Assembly (NCBI GenBank): GCA_013112545.1
Contig: JABFGJ010000011.1
Span: 55,058-119,057 of the forward strand
Direction of reading: 5' to 3'
Length of the DNA: 64,000 nt
DNA from: Bacteroidota bacterium
GTDB taxonomy: Bacteria > Bacteroidota > Bacteroidia > Flavobacteriales_E > Vicingaceae
Numbering within the stretch: position 1 is the stretch's first letter; every line of letters starts with the position of its first letter. Shown here piece after piece: positions 27,109 through 34,655 of the stretch. The notes under the pieces are model-generated. The model worked only from the letters and a program-made list of their open reading frames with translations, was not told where the DNA came from and searched no databases. The translations under genes were made by a program, and so were the position numbers.

Positions 27109-27930
27109 ATGAACTTAAATTTTATGAAAAGCTATGTTTTTATTAGCTTATTGATGTTGTCTTTCTTTACTTTTAGTCAAGAAAGTCCCTTGGCGATTGG
27201 AGAAATACATAAAATGCAATCCACACAACTAAACGAGGAAAGAACCTTAAATATATACCTTCCTCCATCCTATAGCGACACGAGTGATTTTCCTGTTTTT
27301 TATGTCTTAGATGGCTCTATGAATGAGGATTTTTTGCACCTTGTTGGATTAATTCAATTTTTTAATTTGCAATTTAAAATGCCCGAAGTTATTGTTGTTG
27401 GCATCGCAAATGTTGATCGTAAACGAGATTTTACCTTTAAAACTGAAGTACAATCTTTAAATGAAAAATACCCCACTACTGGCCATTCTGAGGCTTTTAT
27501 TAATTTTCTGAAGTTGGAATTAATTCCTTATGTAAATAATAACTTTAAAGTGTCAACTGAAAGTTATCTTATTGGTCAATCTTTGGGTGGTTTGTTGGCT
27601 ACAGAAATTTTGTTGAAAGAGCCAAAGCTTTTTAAACACTATTTAATTGTCAGTCCTAGTTTGTGGTGGGATAATGGTAGTTTAAAGAAGGACTTGCCTG
27701 AATTGGTTCAAAAAAATCGATTAAAAGACCTTGATGTTTATATTTCGGTTGGAGCCAAAGAACATCGAATCATGCGAAATGATGCGGCAGAGCTATATAG
27801 CTTATTAAAAAAAGCTAAACTCGAAAATGTAACAATAGATCTTGAGAAGCTTGCATATGAAAATCATGCAACTGTTTTGCATCAGAGTATTTACAGATCT
27901 TTAATGAAACTTTTTCCTTTTCAGGAATAA
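27109..27930 (+). CDS. Exported alpha/beta hydrolase, putative esterase (Fes/IroE-like)
   Basis: A 273-residue hydrolase with a signal peptide ending near residue 24; an alternative ATG at 27124 would shorten the signal by five residues. It fits the esterase family PF00756 (I-Y-L-P-P-S-Y; F-Y-V-L-D-G-S). The nucleophile is Ser158 in G-Q-S-L-G-G, and the C-terminal N-H-A-T-V region near 252 holds the likely catalytic His. It lies between paaH and paaI but is exported, so it may not take part in the CoA pathway. Confidence 0.82.
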   Translation: MNLNFMKSYVFISLLMLSFFTFSQESPLAIGEIHKMQSTQLNEERTLNIYLPPSYSDTSDFPVFYVLDGSMNEDFLHLVGLIQFFNLQFKMPEVIVVGIANVDRKRDFTFKTEVQSLNEKYPTTGHSEAFINFLKLELIPYVNNNFKVSTESYLIGQSLGGLLATEILLKEPKLFKHYLIVSPSLWWDNGSLKKDLPELVQKNRLKDLDVYISVGAKEHRIMRNDAAELYSLLKKAKLENVTIDLEKLAYENHATVLHQSIYRSLMKLFPFQE

Positions 27931-27946
27931 TGATAAACAAATAAAA

Positions 27947-28363
27947 ATGAGTAAAGCGCGAAAAGTTTACGAATCCATGATGGAGAATGATTTTTGTTCT
28001 CAATGGTTAAGAATAAATCCAATTTTAATTGAAGAAGGTCATTGTATTTTAGAAATGGAAGTTCGAAAAGAAATGCTAAATGGCTTCGGAACTTTACATG
28101 GTGGAATGGCTTATTCTTTAGCCGATTCGGCTTTAGCTTTTGCATCCAATTCTTACGGCCGAATTTCCCCCTTAATAAATGGAAATATGTCTTATGCTAA
28201 AGGAGCCAAACTAGGCGATACACTAAGAGCAGAAGCTAAGGTAATTTCTTTAGGAAATAAGAAAGCAGATATAGATGTTACGATTACTTGCGTAGGTCAC
28301 GAAGAGCCATTTTACTTTTTTAGAGGAACGGTTTATCGAACATCGAAAGAGCATGATGTTTAA
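27947..28363 (+). CDS. paaI: Hotdog-fold thioesterase PaaI
   Basis: A 138-residue hotdog thioesterase. The L-H-G-G-M-A-Y-S-L-A-D-S motif near residue 49 is the PaaI signature, with the catalytic Asp in A-D-S. PaaI hydrolyses ring-hydroxylated phenylacetyl-CoA and other stalled CoA esters to release CoA. It starts 16 bp after the esterase gene and is followed by a 352-bp gap. Confidence 0.9.
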   Translation: MSKARKVYESMMENDFCSQWLRINPILIEEGHCILEMEVRKEMLNGFGTLHGGMAYSLADSALAFASNSYGRISPLINGNMSYAKGAKLGDTLRAEAKVISLGNKKADIDVTITCVGHEEPFYFFRGTVYRTSKEHDV

Positions 28364-28508
28364 TAACAAACTGCTTACTAACCGTTAGTGACCTTGAGTA
28401 AAGTCAAAAATTAATTAATCGAATAGCCAATCGATTGTCATGTTGAGCGGCGGTCATTGAGCTCGTCGAAATGAGTCGAAACATTGGCAACCGAAATTAG
28501 GAATTTAT

Positions 28509-28525
28509 CGAACCCAACGGGTTCG
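28509..28525. repeat. Perfect short hairpin (7-bp stem, 3-nt loop)
   Basis: CGAACCC-AAC-GGGTTCG. It has no following T run, so it is not a canonical terminator. The same architecture recurs at 28560-28576 and 32580-32598. Confidence 0.6.
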
Positions 28526-28559
28526 TAGCTTAATTAATGAGCATAAACCGAGCAGCAAC

Positions 28560-28576
28560 CGACTCCGAAGGAGTCG
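28560..28576. repeat. Perfect short hairpin (7-bp stem, 3-nt loop)
   Basis: CGACTCC-GAA-GGAGTCG. It has no T run and is the second of two such elements within 70 bp. Confidence 0.6.
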
Positions 28577-28715
28577 CACTATTAGAAGGTATCTCAAATT
28601 TATCGTGTTTTTAATTACAATTCCAAATTCTCATGAAGGAGTTCAAAAGGTAAATTGAGAATAAATCAAAACTTTAGGTACTTCTTTATTAACTTTAACC
28701 TTCCAAAAATAAACT

Positions 28716-29924
28716 ATGAAAGAAGCATATATAATAGACGGTATTAGAACTCCTATTGGAAGATTTACAGGCACATTGTCGCCAGTTAGAGCAGATGATT
28801 TAGGGGCGATAGTTATAAAAGAAATTATTAAACGAAATCCCAATATTCCAGCTGAAGCTTATGATGATGTTATTTTAGGTTGTGCCAATCAAGCGGGAGA
28901 AGACAATCGCAATGTGGCTCGTATGTCTGCGCTAATTGCAGGTTTACCTTTTACAGTTCCAGGTGAAACGGTAAATCGTTTATGTGCTTCAGGCATGTCT
29001 GCTATTGTGCATGCCAATAGAGCTATAAAAACAGGTGAAGGCGATTTGTTTATTGCGGGTGGAGTGGAACACATGACTCGGGGTCCTTGGGTCATTTCTA
29101 AAACTTCAACTCCTTTCGGCAGAGATGCTCAAATGCATGATTCAAGTTTTGGATGGAGGTTCGTAAATAAAAAAATGAAAGACCTTTTTGGAACAGATGC
29201 GATGGGCGAAACAGCAGAAAATCTGGTTGACAAATTTGGGATTTCTCGAGAAGATCAAGATCGTTTTGCAGCTTGGTCACAACAAAAAGCACTAGAAGCT
29301 CAAGAAAGCGGACGTTTAGCAGAAGAGATCGTAGGAGTAGAAATACCACAAAGAAAGAAAGATCCAATCTTATTTATTAAGGATGAATTTATTCGTGCGG
29401 GAACTACAGTTGAAAGTTTAGCAGGGTTAAAACCAGCCTTTAGAAGGGAAGGCGGAACAGTAACCGCAGGAAACGCTTCCGGTTTAAATGATGGAGCAGT
29501 AGCAACGATAATTGCATCAAATGATGCTGTGAAGAAATACAAATTAAAACCATTGGCGAGAATTGTAAGTTCTGCAGTGGTAGGAGTTGAGCCTAGAATT
29601 ATGGGTATCGGACCAGTTGGAGCAACGAAATTAGCATTGAAAAGAGCAGGCTTATCCTTAGATGATATCGACATTATTGAAATCAATGAAGCGTTTGCAG
29701 CACAATCTTTAGCTTGTACTAGAGAGTTGGGATTGGATGATAAGGATGCACGGATTAATCCCAATGGAGGAGCGATTGCATTAGGACATCCTTTAGGAGT
29801 CACTGGAGCTAGAATATTATATTCTGCAGCATTAGAATTACACAAGACTGGTAAACGATATGCTTTGGCAACTTTATGTGTTGGTGTTGGGCAAGGTTAT
29901 GCCACGATTATTGAACGAGCTTAA
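28716..29924 (+). CDS. paaJ: Thiolase, 3-oxoadipyl-CoA thiolase type
   Basis: A 402-residue thiolase. The acyl-accepting Cys90 sits in N-R-L-C-A-S-G-M-S-A, G-H-P-L-G-V-T-G-A-R holds the catalytic His, and C-V-G-V-G-Q-G near the C-terminus holds the second Cys. In the phenylacetate pathway it cleaves 3-oxoadipyl-CoA to succinyl-CoA and acetyl-CoA, and also acts on the dehydrosuberyl intermediate. Assignment to PaaJ over a general acetyl-CoA acyltransferase rests on length and cluster position. Confidence 0.88.
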   Translation: MKEAYIIDGIRTPIGRFTGTLSPVRADDLGAIVIKEIIKRNPNIPAEAYDDVILGCANQAGEDNRNVARMSALIAGLPFTVPGETVNRLCASGMSAIVHANRAIKTGEGDLFIAGGVEHMTRGPWVISKTSTPFGRDAQMHDSSFGWRFVNKKMKDLFGTDAMGETAENLVDKFGISREDQDRFAAWSQQKALEAQESGRLAEEIVGVEIPQRKKDPILFIKDEFIRAGTTVESLAGLKPAFRREGGTVTAGNASGLNDGAVATIIASNDAVKKYKLKPLARIVSSAVVGVEPRIMGIGPVGATKLALKRAGLSLDDIDIIEINEAFAAQSLACTRELGLDDKDARINPNGGAIALGHPLGVTGARILYSAALELHKTGKRYALATLCVGVGQGYATIIERA

Positions 29925-30042
29925 TAAGTGGTGTTTTAAGTTTATAATGGCTTGATACCAAAATTATAGAGCAAATTATAAATGAAGCTTCAGAATTATC
30001 GATTTTATTATTGATTAGCATTAAAATGAAACAGAAGTAATT

Positions 30043-32535
30043 ATGATGAAACTAGAAAATTATATACAAGGAAATTGGGTAACTGGAGATGGAGATGGAA
30101 CTCCTTTAATTAATGCAGTAAACGGCGATATTGTTGCAACTGCTTCAACCAAAGGATTGGATTTTGCTTCCATATTGGATTATGGTAGAAAAATAGGAAA
30201 CCCAGCTTTAAGGAAAATGACTTTTCAAGAGCGTGGAATGATGCTTAAGAAATTAGCTTTATACCTGACAAAGAAGAAAGCTATTTTTTATGAAATTTCA
30301 TATAAGACTGGAGCTACAAAAGTTGATTCTTGGATTGATATTGAAGGTGGTTTTGGTAATTTATTTGCCAATGCTTCTTTACGTAAAGAGTTTCCAAATA
30401 AGCCATTTCATGTAGATGGTGAGGGAATAGACTTATCGAGAGGCGGTCAGTTTATGGGACATCACATTATGGTTCCAAAAAGAGGTGTCGCAGTTCACAT
30501 TAATGCTTTTAATTTTCCAGTATGGGGAATGTTAGAAAAATGTGCAGTTAACTGGATGGCAGGAGTTCCAGCTGTTGTTAAGCCCGCTACAAATACCTCT
30601 TTTTTGACTGAAGCTGTCGCTCGAGAAATTATAGATTCTGGCATTTTGCCAGAAGGAGCTTTGCAATTGATTTGTGGTTCGGCAAGAAGTATTTTAGAAA
30701 CGGTAGAATCTCAAGATGTGGTCACTTTTACAGGCTCAGCAAGTACTGGAAGAATGTTAAAAGCCAATCCAAGAATAATCAATGAGGCTGTTCCATTTAA
30801 CATGGAAGCTGATTCGCTTAATTGCTCTGTTTTAGGATTAGATGCCGCACCGGGAACTCCTGAATTTGACCTATTTATAAAAGGAGTTAAAGTAGAAATG
30901 ACTGTAAAATGTGGTCAAAAATGTACTGCAATTCGCAGAATTATGGTTCCTGAAAAATACATGGAAGATGTACAAATAGCTTTGGGAAAAGAATTGGCTA
31001 AAACCGTAATTGGCGATCCTAGTTTAAAAGAAACGAGAATGGGAGCCTTGGTAAGTAAAGACCAAGTGGAAGAAGTGAAAGAACGGGTTGCCGAACTGAG
31101 TAAAACGGCTGAAATTGTTTATGGAAATTTAAATGCAGTTGAGGTGAATGGTGCTGATGCTGAAAAAGGAGCATTTTTAAGTCCAATATTGATGTTGGAG
31201 AAAAATCCATTTAAAAATTTGGCGGTACATAATGTTGAAGCATTTGGTCCTGTAAGTACGATGATGCCATACACTACAACAGCAGAAGCGGTTGAGCTTT
31301 CGCATTTGGGAATGGGTTCTCTTTGTGCCTCCATTGTTACTGGTGACGATAAAATTGCTACTGAATTTACCGTTGAAGCGGCATCACATCATGGTCGTAT
31401 TTTGGTCTTGAATCAAGATTCTGCCAAACAAAGTACAGGACACGGTTCTCCATTGCCAACTTTAACACACGGCGGTCCAGGAAGAGCAGGAGGTGGAGAA
31501 GAAATGGGCGGAATGCGAGGTGTGAAACATTACATGCAGCGCTGTGCTATTCAAGGTTCACCAACTACGATAACTGAAATAACAGGAATTTTTCAAGCGG
31601 GTGCGAAATACAAGGAGCCTGAGCATCATCCATTCAAATATCATTTTGAAGATATTGAGACTGGCATGTCTTTAAAAACACATCGAAGAACCATCATGGA
31701 TTCGGAAATTGCCAATTTTGCCAACCTTTCGTGGGATCACTTTTATGCACATACCGATGTCACATCGTTGAATCATACAATTTTTGAAAAGCGAGCAGCC
31801 CATGGTTATTTTATCTTATCTGCGGCTGCAGGTTTATTTGTTTATCCAAACAAAGGCCCAGTTGCTGCAAATTATGGTTTAGATACCTGTCGTTTTATGC
31901 GACCTATTTATCATGGCGATACCATTTATGTTCGATTAACTTGTCAGGAAAAAAGAGATAAAGATGTCCGAGGAAAGCAATTCCCTTCAGGAGTCGTGAA
32001 GTGGTTTGTAGAGGTTTTTGATCAAGATGATGAAAAGGTAGCTATTGCAACCGTATTGACTATGGTGGCAAAGAAAAGCCCATTTGTAGATATTAATCGC
32101 AAAAATGTAGAAGGGTATTTAGTCAAATTAAAGGAAGATACTAAACCAAAGTGGGGAATAATGACCCCTCAGCACATGTTGGAACATTTAACAGCAAGTT
32201 TTGAGTCGGCGATTAATAAAATTAAATATGATGTCATAACGCCAGAGGAACACATTGAAAAATATCAAGATAGCTTGTACAACTATTATCCATTTCCGAA
32301 AAACTCTAAAACACCTGTGTTGAAAGAAGGAGAATTAGAGGATTTAGTATATGCTAATTTGAATGAAGCGAAAGCTAAATTTTTAGAAGCCTACGATGCT
32401 TTTGAATTGTATTACAAAGAACACCCAAATGCTACTGCTAATAATGCAGTTTTTGGAGAATTAGATAAAGATTTGTGGGATTTGATGAACCTAAAGCATT
32501 TAAATCATCATTTTGAGCAATTTTCTTTGATATAA
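30043..32535 (+). CDS. paaZ: Bifunctional oxepin-CoA hydrolase/semialdehyde dehydrogenase PaaZ with extra C-terminal domain
   Basis: An 830-residue protein; usual PaaZ is about 680. Residues about 1-520 are the aldehyde dehydrogenase, with the catalytic Cys in [10 protein letters not shown] and Glu in F-N-M-E-A-D. Residues about 535-675 are the MaoC-like hydratase, with Asp and His in W-D-H-F-Y-A-H. It opens the oxepin ring and oxidises the aldehyde. Residues about 680-830 are an added helical domain with [10 protein letters not shown] and a final [10 protein letters not shown], resembling DinB/DUF1569 proteins. Start: two adjacent ATG codons (30043, 30046). Confidence 0.94.
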   Translation: MMKLENYIQGNWVTGDGDGTPLINAVNGDIVATASTKGLDFASILDYGRKIGNPALRKMTFQERGMMLKKLALYLTKKKAIFYEISYKTGATKVDSWIDIEGGFGNLFANASLRKEFPNKPFHVDGEGIDLSRGGQFMGHHIMVPKRGVAVHINAFNFPVWGMLEKCAVNWMAGVPAVVKPATNTSFLTEAVAREIIDSGILPEGALQLICGSARSILETVESQDVVTFTGSASTGRMLKANPRIINEAVPFNMEADSLNCSVLGLDAAPGTPEFDLFIKGVKVEMTVKCGQKCTAIRRIMVPEKYMEDVQIALGKELAKTVIGDPSLKETRMGALVSKDQVEEVKERVAELSKTAEIVYGNLNAVEVNGADAEKGAFLSPILMLEKNPFKNLAVHNVEAFGPVSTMMPYTTTAEAVELSHLGMGSLCASIVTGDDKIATEFTVEAASHHGRILVLNQDSAKQSTGHGSPLPTLTHGGPGRAGGGEEMGGMRGVKHYMQRCAIQGSPTTITEITGIFQAGAKYKEPEHHPFKYHFEDIETGMSLKTHRRTIMDSEIANFANLSWDHFYAHTDVTSLNHTIFEKRAAHGYFILSAAAGLFVYPNKGPVAANYGLDTCRFMRPIYHGDTIYVRLTCQEKRDKDVRGKQFPSGVVKWFVEVFDQDDEKVAIATVLTMVAKKSPFVDINRKNVEGYLVKLKEDTKPKWGIMTPQHMLEHLTASFESAINKIKYDVITPEEHIEKYQDSLYNYYPFPKNSKTPVLKEGELEDLVYANLNEAKAKFLEAYDAFELYYKEHPNATANNAVFGELDKDLWDLMNLKHLNHHFEQFSLI

Positions 32536-32579
32536 TTGAAGTTTCCCTTCGGTACACTTTATTTAGGCACTTCAATACA

Positions 32580-32598
32580 TTTTCGGCACAGCCGAAAA
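32580..32598. repeat. Perfect short hairpin (8-bp stem, 3-nt loop)
   Basis: TTTTCGGC-ACA-GCCGAAAA in the 142-bp gap between paaZ and the crotonase gene. It is structurally like the two hairpins before paaJ. The flanking A and T runs mean a weak terminator role cannot be excluded. Confidence 0.6.
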
Positions 32599-32677
32599 CA
32601 CTAAGCGTCCAAACACAGCCGATTGACCTAATTAATTACTCAGGGAGCTTTTCAAAAACAATAAAATATAGAAATAC

Positions 32678-33430
32678 ATGGAAGAATACGTAAAAATAGA
32701 CAAGCAAGAAAACGGATTGGCAACAATCGAATTTTTTCATCCAAAACACAATTCACTGCCAAGTGATATATTGAGCAAATTGGCTCAAACTATAACTGAG
32801 GCTGGAGAGGATGATGCGGTGAAATTAATCGTTCTAAAGAGTGGAGGAGAAAGAACATTCTGTTCAGGAGCAAGTTTTACCGAATTAATAAGTATTAATG
32901 ATTTAGCAACAGGCAAAAAATTTTTCTCAGGATTTGCCAATGTGATTAATGCCTGTAGGAAATGCCCTAAATTAATTATTGGACGAGTACAAGGAAAAGC
33001 TGTCGGTGGTGGAGTAGGTGTAGCTTCTGCTGTTGATTATTGTTTGGCTACAAAATTTGCATCGGTTAAATTATCTGAATTGAATGTGGGGATTGGCCCA
33101 TTTGTAGTTGGACCAGCAGTTGAACGAAAAGTGGGAATTTCAGCTATGAGTCAAATGACGATAAATGCTGATCATTTTTACTCGGCAGATTGGGCAAAAG
33201 AGAAAGGTTTGTATGCCGATGTTTTTGAAGATATTGAATCACTAGATGAAGGAGTTCAGGCCTTAGTCGATTATCTATTATCTAAAAACCCAGAGGCGCA
33301 AAAATTATTAAAAGGTGTTTTTTGGGAAGGCACCGAACATTGGGACGACTTGTTATTAAAAAGAGCGGAGATGAGCGGGCAACTTGTATTAAGCGACTAT
33401 ACTAAAGATGTTTTGAAAGGATACGCTTGA
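32678..33430 (+). CDS. Enoyl-CoA hydratase/isomerase family protein (PaaF candidate)
   Basis: A 250-residue crotonase-fold protein. The oxyanion-hole loop C-S-G-A-S-F and the Q-G-K-A-V-G-G-G-V-G helix are present. Of the two hydratase glutamates, the second is kept (Glu134 in L-S-E-L-N-V-G-I-G), but the first position is Gly114. By position in the cluster it is the candidate for the 2,3-dehydroadipyl-CoA hydratase step (PaaF), yet the active site is not that of a classical hydratase, so I leave the symbol empty. Confidence 0.85.
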   Translation: MEEYVKIDKQENGLATIEFFHPKHNSLPSDILSKLAQTITEAGEDDAVKLIVLKSGGERTFCSGASFTELISINDLATGKKFFSGFANVINACRKCPKLIIGRVQGKAVGGGVGVASAVDYCLATKFASVKLSELNVGIGPFVVGPAVERKVGISAMSQMTINADHFYSADWAKEKGLYADVFEDIESLDEGVQALVDYLLSKNPEAQKLLKGVFWEGTEHWDDLLLKRAEMSGQLVLSDYTKDVLKGYA

Positions 33431-33510
33431 ATAAATTAATAATTACTAATTACTAATTTTCAATTACTAATAAATTCAAACAAAAAACGATGCATCTAAA
33501 ATAAATAATC
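33431..33510. repeat. AT-rich direct repeats upstream of the S23 gene
   Basis: The short unit ATTACTAA recurs three times within 33451-33471 in a degenerate tandem. Such tracts often flank four-helix-bundle genes in Bacteroidota. I see no promoter here. Confidence 0.45.
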
Positions 33511-33879
33511 ATGTATAAAGAAAAGGAAAACCCACTTCGAGAAAAGAGTTATGCTTATGCCTTAGCTATTGTTAAAATTTGTAGACAAATTCAAAAGACT
33601 GAAAAGGAATATGTTTTAACAAAACAACTCCTTCGTTCTTCAACCTCAATTGGTGCAAATATAGAAGAAGCAATTGGAGGGCAATCAAGTAAGGATTTTG
33701 TCCACAAGATATCTATTTCTTACAAAGAAGCCAGAGAATCTCATTATTGGTTAAGGCTAATGAGGGATTCTGAAATAATTGAAAAATCTATTGCAAATGA
33801 ATTAATTGCACTAGTAGAGGAATTATTACGTATTATGACTTCCATACAAAAAACGATGAAATCGAAGCTTAATAGTTAG
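33511..33879 (+). CDS. Four helix bundle protein (23S rRNA intervening-sequence type)
   Basis: A 122-residue protein of the S23 family. It shows the family hallmarks L-L-R-S-S-T-S-I-G-A-N-I-E-E-A near residue 41, F-V-H-K-I-S-I-S-Y-K-E-A-R-E-S near 68 and an E-x-x-Y/W-L-R pattern. The family was first found in 23S rRNA intervening sequences but is widely dispersed between protein genes; its function is unknown. It is flanked on both sides by AT-rich repeats and interrupts the paa block, which suggests insertion. Confidence 0.92.
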   Translation: MYKEKENPLREKSYAYALAIVKICRQIQKTEKEYVLTKQLLRSSTSIGANIEEAIGGQSSKDFVHKISISYKEARESHYWLRLMRDSEIIEKSIANELIALVEELLRIMTSIQKTMKSKLNS

Positions 33880-34003
33880 ACTTATGCAAATTACAAACAG
33901 GTAATTACCAATTCATAGTGAATTTCTATTAAAGAATTGATCATTAGAAATTAGTCATTAGCAATTGACCATAAGCAATTAGTCATTAATAATTTAAAAA
34001 ACA
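33880..34003. repeat. Degenerate ATTAG-type repeats between the S23 gene and paaY
   Basis: The tract has several imperfect copies of a unit like ATTAGTCATTAGCAATT (about 33943-33990). Units are short and irregular and are not separated by unique spacers. Confidence 0.5.
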
Positions 34004-34600
34004 ATGTTTTTTTCTTTCAAAGGTTTTATTCCAGTAGTTCATCCTACAGCGTTTGTTCATCCGCAAGCGACAGTTACAGGAAATGTAATAATTGGCAAAG
34101 ACGTTTATATTGGCCCTGGCGCTGCCATTCGTGGTGATTGGGGAGGAATAATAATCGAAGATGGGTGTAATGTGCAGGAGAACTGTACGATTCACATGTT
34201 TCCTGGCATAACAATAACTTTAAAAGCAGGAGCTCATATTGGACATGGAGCCATAGTACATGGAGCTAATATTGGCAAAAATGTTTTGGTTGGGATGAAC
34301 GCAGTAATTATGGATGAAGCGGAGATTGGCGATGAATGTATTATTGGGGCATTGAGCTTTATCAAAGCCAAATCTGTTTTTGAAAAGCGAAGTTTAATTG
34401 TAGGAAACCCTGCAAAGAAAATAAAGGAAGTAAGCGACGAAATGATTGCTTGGAAAACAAAAGGAACAGAATTGTACCAGTTGTTACCTTCCGAAATGAA
34501 AGAACAATCAGAACCTGTAGAACCATTAACTGAGATACCTGAAAACCGACCAAGCCAAGAAAGTTTATTTGAGGTTTGGGAGAAGGTGAAGAAGAAATAA
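34004..34600 (+). CDS. paaY: PaaY, gamma-carbonic anhydrase-like hexapeptide thioesterase
   Basis: A 198-residue left-handed beta-helix protein. Hexapeptide repeats run from about residue 17 to 140; H-M-F-P-G near 64, A-H-I-G-H-G-A near 77 and V-H-G-A-N-I-G supply the metal-binding histidines of the family. PaaY is a thioesterase linked to phenylacetate breakdown. The C-terminal tail (E-M-K-E-Q-S-E-P-V onward) matches the PaaY subgroup, not generic carbonic anhydrases. It is the last paa gene here. Confidence 0.9.
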   Translation: MFFSFKGFIPVVHPTAFVHPQATVTGNVIIGKDVYIGPGAAIRGDWGGIIIEDGCNVQENCTIHMFPGITITLKAGAHIGHGAIVHGANIGKNVLVGMNAVIMDEAEIGDECIIGALSFIKAKSVFEKRSLIVGNPAKKIKEVSDEMIAWKTKGTELYQLLPSEMKEQSEPVEPLTEIPENRPSQESLFEVWEKVKKK

Positions 34601-34655
34601 TGGTTTTCAATAATATTGGAAAAAACTAGATCTTAAGAATAATTATATTTGAGTT

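Larger units (their letters stand above)
28364..28715. other. 352-bp intergenic region with small hairpin repeats
   Basis: No gene is visible. It holds two perfect 7-bp hairpins with 3-nt loops (28509-28525 and 28560-28576) and an imperfect dyad around 28453-28475 that contains a GTCATTGAGC / TCGAAATGAG-type motif. The latter looks like the short palindromic repeats scattered between genes in many flavobacterial genomes. The last 40 bases before paaJ are AT-rich and may hold its start signals. Confidence 0.6.

Noticed and set aside
28505..28530. A GGGTTCG-containing stem that resembles a tRNA T-arm
   Set aside because: No acceptor, D-arm or anticodon stem can be formed around it, so it is only a short hairpin.
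29300..29845. 181-residue minus-strand open frame inside the thiolase gene
   Set aside because: Complement of a well-supported paaJ gene, with no recognisable protein features.
33431..34003. Short repeats near the S23 gene as a CRISPR array
   Set aside because: Units are short, irregular and AT-rich with no unique spacers of fixed length, and no cas genes are present.
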